DNA from: Elmis aenea
Taxonomy: Eukaryota; Arthropoda; Insecta; Coleoptera; Elmidae
Assembly (NCBI GenBank): GCA_947652605.1
Contig: CANTFG010000250.1
Span: forward strand, 104,001-168,000
Reading direction: 5' to 3'
Length of the DNA: 64,000 nt
The translations under genes and the position numbers were made by a program. Under the pieces are notes generated by a model. The model was not told the DNA's origin. It searched no databases and saw nothing but the letters and a program-made list of their open reading frames with translations. Positions within the stretch are counted from its first letter, which is position 1; the number at the start of each line of letters is the position of its first letter. This document shows, piece after piece, positions 13,594 through 22,300 of the stretch.

Positions 13594-16500
13594 TTGTTTT
13601 GCATATGTCTTTCAATGAGCTGGTTTTAATTTTTAATAATTTCCTAAAAATACCGTGCTTTAGTTAATACATATGTTCCTTGAGCGACTATTTCTAAACA
13701 ATTTTAATTATTGATTTGTATATCACAGGAACAGTTTATCCATCGCCTCTTTACATGAATACAATTGTTTTGCATATGTCTTTTAATGAGCTGGTTTTAA
13801 TTTTTAATAATTTCCTAAAAATACCGTGCTTTAGTTAATACATATGTTCCTTGAGCGACTATTTCTAAACAATTTTAATTATTGATTTGTATATCACAGG
13901 AACAGTTTATCCATCGCCTCTTTACATGAATACAATTGTTTTGCATATGTCTTTCAATGAGCTGGTTTTAATTTTTAATAATTTCCTAAAAATACCGTGC
14001 TTTAGTTAATACATATGTTCCTTGAGCGACTATTTCTGAACAATTTTAATTATTGATTTGTATGTATATCACAGGAACAGTTTATCCATCGCCTCTTTAC
14101 ATGAATACAATTGTTTTGCATATGTCTTTCAATGAGCTGGTTTTAATTTTTAATAATTTCCTAAAAATACCGTGCTTTAGTTAATACATATGTTCCTTGT
14201 GCGACTATTTCGAAACAATTTCAATTATTGATTTGTATATGACAGGAACAGTTTATCCATCGCCTCTTTACATGAATACAATTGTTTTGCATATGTCTTT
14301 CAATGAGCTGGTTTTAATTTTTAATAATTTCCTAAAAATACCGTGCATTAGTTAATACATATGTTCCTTGTGCGACTATTTCGAAACAATTTCAATTATT
14401 GATTTGTATATCACAGGAACAGTTTATCTATCGCCTCTTTACATGAATACAATTGTTTTGCATATGTCTTTCAATGAGCTGGTTTCAATTTTTAATAATT
14501 TCCTAAAAATACCGTGCTTTAGTTAATACATATGTTCCTTGAGCGACTATTTCTGAACAATTTTAATTATTGATTTGTATATCACAGAAACAGTTTATCC
14601 ATCGCCTCTTTACAGGAATACAATTGTTTTGCATATGTCTTTCAATGAGCTGGTTTTAATTTTTAATAATTTCCTAAAAATACCGTGCTTTAGTTAATAC
14701 ATATGTTCCTTGAGCGACTATTTCTGAACAATTTTAATTATTGATTTGTATATCACAGAAACAGTTTATCCATCGCCTCTTTACATGAATACAATTGTTT
14801 TGCATATGTCTTTCAAAGAGCTGGTTTTAATTTTTACTAATTTCCTAAAAATACCGTGCTTTAGTTAATACATATGTTCCTTGTGCGACTATTTCGAAAC
14901 AATTTCAATTATTGATTTGTATATGACAGGAACAGTTTATCCATCGCCTTTTTACATGAATAAAATTGTTTTGCATATGTCTTTCAATGAGCTGGTTTCT
15001 ATTTTTAATAATTTCCTAAAAATACCGTGCTTTAGTTAATACATATGTTCCTTGTGCGACTATTTTGAAACAATTTCAATTATTGATTTGTATATGACAG
15101 GAACAGTTTATCCATCGCTTCTTTACATGAATACAATTGTTTTGCATATGTCTTTCAATGAGCTGGTTTTATTATTTAATAATTTCCTAAAAAAACCGTG
15201 CTTTAGTTAATACATATGTTCCTTGAGCGACTATTTCTAAACAATTTTAATTATTGATTTGTATATCACAGAAACAGTTTATCCATCGCCTCTTTACATG
15301 AATACAATTGTTTTGCATATGTCTTTCAATGAGCTGGTATTAATTTTTAATAATTTCCTAAAAATACCGTGCTTTAGTTAATACATATGTTCCTTGTGCG
15401 ACTATTTCGAAACAATTTCAATTATTGATTTGTATATAACAGGAACAGTTTATCCATCGCCTCTTTACATGAATACAATTGTTTTGCATATGTCTTTCAA
15501 TGAGCTGGTTTTAATTTTTAATAATTTCCTAAAAATACCGTGCTTTAGTTAATACATATGTTCCTTGAGCGACTATTTCTAAACAATTTTAATTATTGAT
15601 TTGTATATCACAGGAACAGTTTATCCATCGCCTCTTTACAGGAATACATTTGTTTTGCATATGTCTTTCAATGAGCTGGTTTTAATTTTTAATAATTTCC
15701 TAAAAATACCGTGCATTAGTTAATACATATGTTCCTTGAGCGACTATTTCTGAACAATTTTAATTATTGATTTGTATATCACAGGAACAGTTTATCCATC
15801 GCCTCTTTACATGAATACAATTGTTTTGCATATGTCTTTCAATGAGCTGGTTTTAATTTTTAATAATTTCCTAAAAATACCGTGCTTTAGTTAATACATA
15901 TGTTCCTTGGGCGACTATTTCTAAACGATTTTAATTATTGATTTGTATATCACAGGAACAGTTTATCCATCGCCTCTTTACATGAATACAATTGTTTTGC
16001 ATATGTCTTTCAATGAGCTGGTTTTAATTTTTAATAATTTCCTAAAAATACCGTGCTTTAGTTAATACATATGTTCCTTGAGCGACTATTTCTAAACAAT
16101 TTTAATTATTGATTTGTATATCACAGGAACAGTTTATCCATCGCCTCTTTACATGAATACAATTGTTTTGCATATGTCTTTCAATGAGCTGGCATTAATT
16201 TATAATAATTTCCTAAAAATACCGTGCTTTAGTTAATACATATGTTCCTTGTGCGACTATTTCGAAACAATTTCAATTATTGATTTGTATATGACAGGAA
16301 CAGTTTATCCATCGCCTCTTTACATGAATACAATTGTTTTGCATATGTCTTTCAATGAGCTGGTTTTAATTTTTAATAATTTCCTAAAAATACCGTGCTT
16401 TAGTTAATACATATGTTCCTTGAGCGACTGTTTCTAAACAATTTTAATTATTGATTTGTATATCACAGGAACAGTTTATCCATCGCCTCTTTACAGGAAT

Positions 16501-17769
16501 ACAATTTTTTGCATATGTCTTTCAATGAGCTGGTTTTAATTTTTAATAATTTCCTAAAAATACCGTGCATTAGTTAATACATATGTTCCTTGAGCGACTA
16601 TTTCTGAACAATTTTAATTATTGATTTGTATATCACAGGAACAGTTTATCCATCGCCTCTTTACATGAATACAATGGTTTTGCATATGTCTTTCAATGAG
16701 CTGGTTTTAATTTTTAATAATTTCTTAAAAATACCGTGCTTTAGTTAATACATATGTTCTTTGAGCGACTATTTCTAAACAATTTTAATTATTGATTTGT
16801 ATATCACAGGAACAGTTTATCCATCGCCTCTTTACAGGAATACAATTGTTTTGCATATGTCTTTCAATGAGCTGGTTTTAATTTTTAATAATTTCCTAAA
16901 AATACCGTGCTTTAGTTAATACATATGTTCCTTGAGCGACTATTTCGAAACAATTTTAATTATTGATTTGTATATCACAGGAACAGTTTATCCATCGCCT
17001 CTTTACAGGAATACAATTGTTTTGCATATGTCTTTCAATGAGCTGGTTTTAATTTTTAATAATTTCCCAAAAATACTTTGCTTTAGTTAATACATATGTT
17101 CCTTGAGCGACTATTTCTAAACAATTTTAATTATTGATTTGTATATCACAGGAACAGTTTATCCATCGCCTCTTTACAGGAATACAATTGTTTTGCATAT
17201 GTCTTTCAATGAGCTGGTTTTAATTTTTAATAATTTCCTAAAAATACCGTGCATTAGTTAATACATATGTTCTTTGAGCGACTATTTCTGAACAATTTTA
17301 ATTATTGATTTGTATGTATATCACAGGAACAGTTTATCCATCGCCTCTTTACATGAATACAATTGTTTTGCATATGTCTTTCAATGAGCTGGTTTTAATT
17401 TTTAATAATTTCCTAAAAATACCGTGCTTTAGTTAATACATATGTTCCTTGGGCGACTATTTCGAAACAATTTCAATTATTGATTTGTATATGACAAGAA
17501 CAGTTTATCCATCGCCTCTTTACATGAATACAATTGTTTTGCATATGTCTTTCAATGAGCTGGTTTTAATTTTTTATAATTTCCTAAAAATACCGTGCAT
17601 TAGTTAATACATATGTTCCTTGTGCGACTATTTCGAAACAATTTCAATTATTGATTTGTATATCACAGGAACAGTTTATCTATCGCCTCTTTACATGAAT
17701 ACAATTGTTTTGCATATGTCTTTCAATGAGCTGGTTTTAATTTTTAATAATTTCCTAAAAATACCGTGC
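13594..17769 (+). repeat. 24-monomer segmental duplication, copy A (without transposon)
   Basis: This matches 17705-23347 almost base for base. The offset is 4,111 bp left of the transposon insertion and 5,578 bp right of it. The unit is 24 monomers plus two 4-bp insertions and one 1-bp deletion (4104+7). Shared rare variants include ggtttcaattt (14485/20063), ggtttctattttt, a tattatttaat then cctaaaaaaaccg pair (15171/20749), tacatttg, aataccgtgc-gggcgac combinations and cttaaaaatacc. Copy A contains ttttaatg at 13781, the position equivalent to the transposon target. Differences are few, such as tgtatttc in copy B at 21069. Confidence 0.92.
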
Positions 17770-17893
17770 TTTAGTTAATACATATGTTCCTTGAGCGACT
17801 ATTTCTAAACAATTTTAATTATTGATTTGTATATCACAGGAACAGTTTATCCATCGCCTCTTTACATGAATACAATTGTTTTGCATATGTCTT

Positions 17894-17897
17894 TTAA
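17894..17897. repeat. Left TTAA target-site duplication
   Basis: TTAA directly precedes the element's CCTTCC end and is repeated after its other end. This is the standard piggyBac target duplication. The consensus satellite has TCAA here (tctttcaatgag), so the target was a variant monomer reading tcttttaatgag. Confidence 0.97.
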
Positions 17898-17915
17898 CCT
17901 TCCGTGTACCAGGTG
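17898..17915 (+). repeat. Left terminal inverted repeat
   Basis: The first 18 bases of the element, CCTTCCGTGTACCAGGTG, match the complement of the last 18 (CCTTCGGTGTACTAGGTG) at 16 of 18 positions, with mismatches at 6 and 13. Together with TTAA this is the excision and insertion end used by piggyBac transposases. Confidence 0.93.
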
Positions 17916-17934
17916 GGGTGTGATATACCCCAAG
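17911..17934 (+). repeat. Left subterminal inverted repeat
   Basis: GTGGGGTGTGATATACCCCA, next to and overlapping the left TIR. Its inverted partner near the right end reads GTGGGGTTTGACGTACCCCA, with three differences over about 20 bp. The motif is also nearly palindromic, with GGGG facing CCCC. In the type piggyBac element, subterminal repeats lie close to one TIR and further from the other, and the same asymmetry is seen here. A transposase-binding role is inference from the family. Confidence 0.8.
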
Positions 17935-18082
17935 CTTTCAAAATTCGAAACCATTTTGAAACGAACAAATCGTGGTGATTGGTTCTCTTAGTAGCTGTAA
18001 TTGCAACATTGCCGCTTCGTATGGCGACGTTCAGTTAGTCGGGTGTCAGTTCGTACGAGTGCTACACCTATGCAAATTAGGC

Positions 18083-18109
18083 GTGGGCATCACATACCCC
18101 ACCTAGTAC
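18083..18109 (-). repeat. Internal inverted copy of the left end
   Basis: On the minus strand this reads GTACTAGGTGGGGTATGTGA followed by tgcccac. That resembles bases 11-31 of the left end (GTACCAGGTGGGGTGTGATA then tacccc). It faces the left end about 150 bp inside the element, so the left end holds two opposed binding-site-like motifs. An extra transposase site is inference. Confidence 0.65.
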
Positions 18110-18126
18110 GGGTCGTAGATAAAAAG

Positions 18127-18200
18127 GTACGTATTATTATTTTGAGTTTTGTTATTATACACTTATGTGGGCATTTTTATATAACAATATTTATATCTAG
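18127..18200 (+). other. Candidate 5' intron of the transposase gene
   Basis: AAG|GTACGT is a strong donor match and tttatatctAG|G a reasonable acceptor, enclosing 74 bp of AT-rich sequence, a typical size for a short insect intron. Removing it puts an upstream ATG (18070) in frame with the transposase ATG (18219) with no stop between: the junction falls between codons AAG and GTG. This may be chance; there is no transcript evidence in the window. Confidence 0.35.
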
Positions 18201-18218
18201 GTGTTAATTTTACGTAAC

Positions 18219-18332
18219 ATGTCCAATCGAAAATTGACGGAAGCAGAAATCACAGCACTTTTAGAAGAAGAAGACGAAATATTACTATGGACAACTTTTT
18301 TACCAGTTATGAAGCCACTGAAAATTTGCTAA
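18219..18332 (+). pseudogene. piggyBac transposase, N-terminal remnant
   Basis: ATG at 18219 opens a frame beginning MSNRKLTEAEITALLEEEDE, an acidic start like the N-termini of many piggyBac transposases. About 20 codons look genuine. At about 18273-18278 the sequence jumps to a region that belongs to the middle of the protein but lies in another frame, so the next 17 codons are read out of frame and end at TAA (18330-18332). As written this encodes a 37-residue peptide with no transposase domain. The break is an internal deletion plus frame change, not a single-base error, because about 320 residues including the DNA-binding and first catalytic parts are absent. Confidence 0.8.
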
Positions 18333-19057
18333 AAAATCACAAACTTACTGTCGTTGGTACTTTACGTGCCAATAAAACCTGCATTCCACTTGCATTCAAA
18401 AAAAATCGTGAAGTAAAATCAACGTTATTTGGATTTCAAAAAGATTGCACTATTCTGTCTTATGTACCGAAACCACGAAAACTGGTATTCATGTCGTCAT
18501 CATTGCATCATGATAATGAAATTGATCCCGAGTCTGGCGATCAACAAAAACCAGCCGTAATAACTTTTTACAACCAGACCAAAAGCGGTGTTGATGTGGT
18601 CGACAAACTTTCGAGGACTTATGATGTATCACGAAACTCGAAACGCTGGCCACTTACAGTATTTTTTGCACTGCTGAACCATGCAGGAATCAATGGGATG
18701 GTAATACACAAGTTAAATAACGGGATTGAAAAAGACAAAACTAATTTGAGAGGAAAATTTATTCGTGAACTTGGCATATCATTAGTAAGAGATCATTTGA
18801 ATCTAAGACGGCAGAATCAGCATCTTCCTCAAACTCTACGTAAGAGGATCGAAAAATATTTTGAAAAAACATCAGAACATCTTCAAGAACCACCAGCAAA
18901 AAGACAACATACTATGCAGAGATGTGTAAAGTGTCCACGAAAAAAAGACAGAAAAACTAAATACACCTGTCAGAAATGTATTGCGCCGATATGTATGGAA
19001 CATGCAAAATTTGTTTGCGAAGACTGCATAAATAGTGAAACGGATGAACTGAACTAG
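18287..19057 (+). CDS. Truncated piggyBac transposase, C-terminal 256 codons
   Basis: Open from an internal ATG to TAG at 19055-19057. In the same frame the four codons before the ATG read RNIT, giving RNITMDNFFTS, a conserved piggyBac block, so this ATG is not the natural start. The Asp in MDNFFTS (residue 2) corresponds to the second catalytic Asp (D346 of Trichoplusia ni piggyBac). NQTKSGVDVVD (residues 96-106) contains the equivalents of D447 and D450. Other family blocks are LTVVGTLRANK (20-30), SYVPKPRK (58-65) and SKRWPLTVFFALLNHAGING (118-137). The C-terminus is a complete zinc-binding domain: C213, C216, C228, C231, C236, H239, C244, C247. Basic stretches (PPAKRQH, PRKKDRK) could act in nuclear import. 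The equivalent of D268 is missing, so catalysis is not expected. A product with the end-binding domain but no active site could compete with active transposase; that is speculative. Confidence 0.9.
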   Translation: MDNFFTSYEATENLLKNHKLTVVGTLRANKTCIPLAFKKNREVKSTLFGFQKDCTILSYVPKPRKLVFMSSSLHHDNEIDPESGDQQKPAVITFYNQTKSGVDVVDKLSRTYDVSRNSKRWPLTVFFALLNHAGINGMVIHKLNNGIEKDKTNLRGKFIRELGISLVRDHLNLRRQNQHLPQTLRKRIEKYFEKTSEHLQEPPAKRQHTMQRCVKCPRKKDRKTKYTCQKCIAPICMEHAKFVCEDCINSETDELN

Positions 19058-19165
19058 TTTTTTATTATAACTTTGATTTTATATCTTGTTATTAAGTTCG
19101 TAAAAAGTAGTTTATAAGAGTTAATAATTTTATTTTTAACAGGAGTTGTTTTTTTAATTTTTTTT

Positions 19166-19171
19166 AATAAA
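19166..19171 (+). promoter_or_regulatory. Candidate polyadenylation signal AATAAA
   Basis: Exact AATAAA hexamer downstream of the transposase stop, on the coding strand and inside the element, after a T-rich run. Confidence 0.55.
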
Positions 19172-19250
19172 GTTAGATTAAAACGTAAAATGTGGTTCCG
19201 TTTTTTACTAAAGCTCTTATTTGCAACATAAAACAATAATAATTTTGTAT

Positions 19251-19277
19251 AACAATAATAAAAAATTTATTATTGTT
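19251..19277. repeat. Perfect 12-bp inverted repeat, 3-base loop
   Basis: AACAATAATAAA, then aaa, then TTTATTATTGTT. The arms are exact complements. It lies between the poly(A) signal and the right end of the element. It could form a hairpin, or a terminator-like structure on either strand; its function is unknown. Confidence 0.8.
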
Positions 19278-19297
19278 GCTATTTGTCCTAATTATAT

Positions 19298-19318
19298 TTG
19301 GGGTACGTCAAACCCCAC
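19298..19318 (-). repeat. Right subterminal inverted repeat
   Basis: The complement reads GTGGGGTTTGACGTACCCCA and pairs with the left subterminal motif. It sits 44 bp in from the right end, against 17 bp for the left one. The spacing asymmetry resembles that of the type piggyBac element. Confidence 0.78.
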
Positions 19319-19342
19319 GTTGTATGGGATGTAAGAATTCGT

Positions 19343-19360
19343 CACCTAGTACACCGAAGG
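19343..19360 (-). repeat. Right terminal inverted repeat
   Basis: CACCTAGTACACCGAAGG, the inverted partner of the left end (16/18). It is followed directly by TTAA. Confidence 0.93.
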
Positions 19361-19364
19361 TTAA
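19361..19364. repeat. Right TTAA target-site duplication
   Basis: Second copy of the target, followed by tgagctgg, which resumes the satellite monomer exactly where the left flank broke off. Confidence 0.97.
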
Positions 19365-22300
19365 TGAGCTGGTTTTAATTTTTAATAATTTCCTAAAAAT
19401 ACCGTGCTTTAGTTAATACATATGTTCCTTGAGCGACTATTTCTAAACAATTTTAATTATTGATTTGTATATCACAGGAACAGTTTATCCATCGCCTCTT
19501 TACATGAATACAATTGTTTTGCATATGTCTTTCAATGAGCTGGTTTTAATTTTTAATAATTTCCTAAAAATACCGTGCTTTAGTTAATACATATGTTCCT
19601 TGAGCGACTATTTCTGAACAATTTTAATTATTGATTTGTATGTATATCACAGGAACAGTTTATCCATCGCCTCTTTACATGAATACAATTGTTTTGCATA
19701 TGTCTTTCAATGAGCTGGTTTTAATTTTTAATAATTTCCTAAAAATACCGTGCTTTAGTTAATACATATGTTCCTTGTGCGACTATTTCGAAACAATTTC
19801 AATTATTGATTTGTATATGACAGGAACAGTTTATCCATCGCCTCTTTACATGAATACAATTGTTTTGCATATGTCTTTCAATGAGCTGGTTTTAATTTTT
19901 AATAATTTCCTAAAAATACCGTGCATTAGTTAATACATATGTTCCTTGTGCGACTATTTCGAAACAATTTCAATTATTGATTTGTATATCACAGGAACAG
20001 TTTATCTATCGCCTCTTTACATGAATACAATTGTTTTGCATATGTCTTTCAATGAGCTGGTTTCAATTTTTAATAATTTCCTAAAAATACCGTGCTTTAG
20101 TTAATACATATGTTCCTTGAGCGACTATTTCTGAACAATTTTAATTATTGATTTGTATATCACAGAAACAGTTTATCCATCGCCTCTTTACAGGAATACA
20201 ATTGTTTTGCATATGTCTTTCAATGAGCTGGTTTTAATTTTTAATAATTTCCTAAAAATACCGTGCTTTAGTTAATACATATGTTCCTTGAGCGACTATT
20301 TCTGAACAATTTTAATTATTGATTTGTATATCACAGAAACAGTTTATCCATCGCCTCTTTACATGAATACAATTGTTTTGCATATGTCTTTCAAAGAGCT
20401 GGTTTTAATTTTTACTAATTTCCTAAAAATACCGTGCTTTAGTTAATACATATGTTCCTTGTGCGACTATTTCGAAACAATTTCAATTATTGATTTGTAT
20501 ATGACAGGAACAGTTTATCCATCGCCTTTTTACATGAATAAAATTGTTTTGCATATGTCTTTCAATGAGCTGGTTTCTATTTTTAATAATTTCCTAAAAA
20601 TACCGTGCTTTAGTTAATACATATGTTCCTTGTGCGACTATTTTGAAACAATTTCAATTATTGATTTGTATATGACAGGAACAGTTTATCCATCGCTTCT
20701 TTACATGAATACAATTGTTTTGCATATGTCTTTCAATGAGCTGGTTTTATTATTTAATAATTTCCTAAAAAAACCGTGCTTTAGTTAATACATATGTTCC
20801 TTGAGCGACTATTTCTAAACAATTTTAATTATTGATTTGTATATCACAGAAACAGTTTATCCATCGCCTCTTTACATGAATACAATTGTTTTGCATATGT
20901 CTTTCAATGAGCTGGTATTAATTTTTAATAATTTCCTAAAAATACCGTGCTTTAGTTAATACATATGTTCCTTGTGCGACTATTTCGAAACAATTTCAAT
21001 TATTGATTTGTATATAACAGGAACAGTTTATCCATCGCCTCTTTACATGAATACAATTGTTTTGCATATGTATTTCAATGAGCTGGTTTTAATTTTTAAT
21101 AATTTCCTAAAAATACCGTGCTTTAGTTAATACATATGTTCCTTGAGCGACTATTTCTAAACAATTTTAATTATTGATTTGTATATCACAGGAACAGTTT
21201 ATCCATCGCCTCTTTACAGGAATACATTTGTTTTGCATATGTCTTTCAATGAGCTGGTTTTAATTTTTAATAATTTCCTAAAAATACCGTGCATTAGTTA
21301 ATACATATGTTCCTTGAGCGACTATTTCTGAACAATTTTAATTATTGATTTGTATATCACAGGAACAGTTTATCCATCGCCTCTTTACATGAATACAATT
21401 GTTTTGCATATGTCTTTCAATAAACTGGTTTTAATTTTTAATAATTTCCTAAAAATACCGTGCTTTAGTTAATACATATGTTCCTTGGGCGACTATTTCT
21501 AAACGATTTTAATTATTGATTTGTATATCACAGGAACAGTTTATCCATCGCCTCTTTACATGAATACAATTGTTTTGCATATGTCTTTCAATGAGCTGGT
21601 TTTAATTTTTAATAATTTCCTAAAAATACCGTGCTTTAGTTAATACATATGTTCCTTGAGCGACTATTTCTAAACAATTTTAATTATTGATTTGTATATC
21701 ACAGGAACAGTTTATCCATCGCCTCTTTACATGAATACAATTGTTTTGCATATGTCTTTCAATGAGCTGGCATTAATTTATAATAATTTCCTAAAAATAC
21801 CGTGCTTTAGTTAATACATATGTTCCTTGTGCGACTATTTCGAAACAATTTCAATTATTGATTTGTATATGACAGGAACAGTTTATCCATCGCCTCTTTA
21901 CATGAATACAATTGTTTTGCATATGTCTTTCAATGAGCTGGTTTTAATTTTTAATAATTTCCTAAAAATACCGTGCTTTAGTTAATACATATGTTCCTTG
22001 AGCGACTGTTTCTAAACAATTTTAATTATTGATTTGTATATCACAGGAACAGTTTATCCATCGCCTCTTTACAGGAATACAATTTTTTGCATATGTCTTT
22101 CAATGAGCTGGTTTTAATTTTTAATAATTTCCTAAAAATACCGTGCATTAGTTAATACATATGTTCCTTGAGCGACTATTTCTGAACAATTTTAATTATT
22201 GATTTGTATATCACAGGAACAGTTTATCCATCGCCTCTTTACATGAATACAATGGTTTTGCATATGTCTTTCAATGAGCTGGTTTTAATTTTTAATAATT

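Larger units (their letters stand above)
1..17893 (+). repeat. 171-bp satellite array, left block (about 104.6 monomers)
   Basis: Head-to-tail copies of a 171-bp monomer; a convenient phase point is gagcgac, seen at 1, 172, 343 and every 171 bp after that. The consensus is about 28% G+C (48 of 171). Landmarks in order are gagcgac, a ctaaac/ctgaac/cgaaac site, ttattgatttgtatat, cacaggaacag, tttatccatcgcc, two CATATG palindromes 68 bp apart, and taccgtgctttag. Neighbouring monomers differ at only a few positions. Length changes are rare: +1 near 10422, +4 at 14061 and 17313, and -1 near 16505. Because 171 is divisible by 3, the reading frame is kept from monomer to monomer, but stop codons (for example TAA in agttaa) recur, so long ORFs do not form. 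I see no gene here. The array begins outside the window. A centromeric or pericentromeric role is inference from length, homogeneity and higher-order structure. Confidence 0.97.
17935..18218 (+). other. 5' non-coding region of the transposon
   Basis: Between the left repeats and the transposase ATG lie about 280 bp with no convincing coding region. It holds the inverted copy of the left end, a weak TATA-like stretch (gataaaaagg, 18118-18127) and a possible 74-bp intron. An open frame through 18001-18207 starts at TTG, not ATG, and overlaps the repeat motif, so I do not call it a gene. No promoter can be placed with confidence. Confidence 0.5.
19058..19299 (+). other. 3' non-coding region of the transposon with polyadenylation signals
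   Basis: AT-rich sequence after the transposase stop. AATAAA occurs at 19166-19171, about 110 bp after the stop and well placed as a poly(A) signal, and again at 19257-19262. A minus-strand open frame of 60 codons here (19054-19236) is low complexity and not credible as a gene. A perfect 12-bp palindrome lies at 19251-19277. Confidence 0.6.
17898..19360 (+). mobile_element. Defective piggyBac-family DNA transposon, 1,463 bp
   Basis: The element is bounded by TTAA on both sides and by inverted ends CCTTCCGTGTACCAGGTG and the complement of CACCTAGTACACCGAAGG. It differs sharply from the satellite in sequence and codes for the end part of a piggyBac transposase. Order: left TIR, subterminal repeat, 5' region with an inverted copy of the left end, a possible small intron, transposase start, deletion junction, C-terminal transposase, AATAAA signals, 12-bp palindrome, right subterminal repeat, right TIR. 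Autonomous relatives are usually about 2.2-2.6 kb, so about 1 kb is missing, consistent with loss of roughly 320 transposase residues. The ends look intact, so it could be mobilised by a related transposase (inference). The family cannot be named more precisely from the sequence alone. Confidence 0.96.

Noticed and set aside
1..17893. CRISPR array
   Set aside because: The repeat is a continuous 171-bp unit with no unique spacers, and the context is eukaryotic.
18001..18207. 68-codon open frame near the transposon's left end
   Set aside because: It starts at TTG and overlaps the internal copy of the left end and the possible intron. Its only interest is the in-frame ATG at 18070, noted under the intron finding.
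19054..19236. 60-codon minus-strand open frame
   Set aside because: It lies in AT-rich 3' non-coding DNA of the transposon and encodes a Lys/Asn/Ile-rich, low-complexity product with no motif.
17898..19360. Domesticated piggyBac-derived host gene
   Set aside because: The TIRs and TTAA duplications are intact and the coding region is a frame-broken deletion product, which fits a defective transposon and not a maintained host gene.
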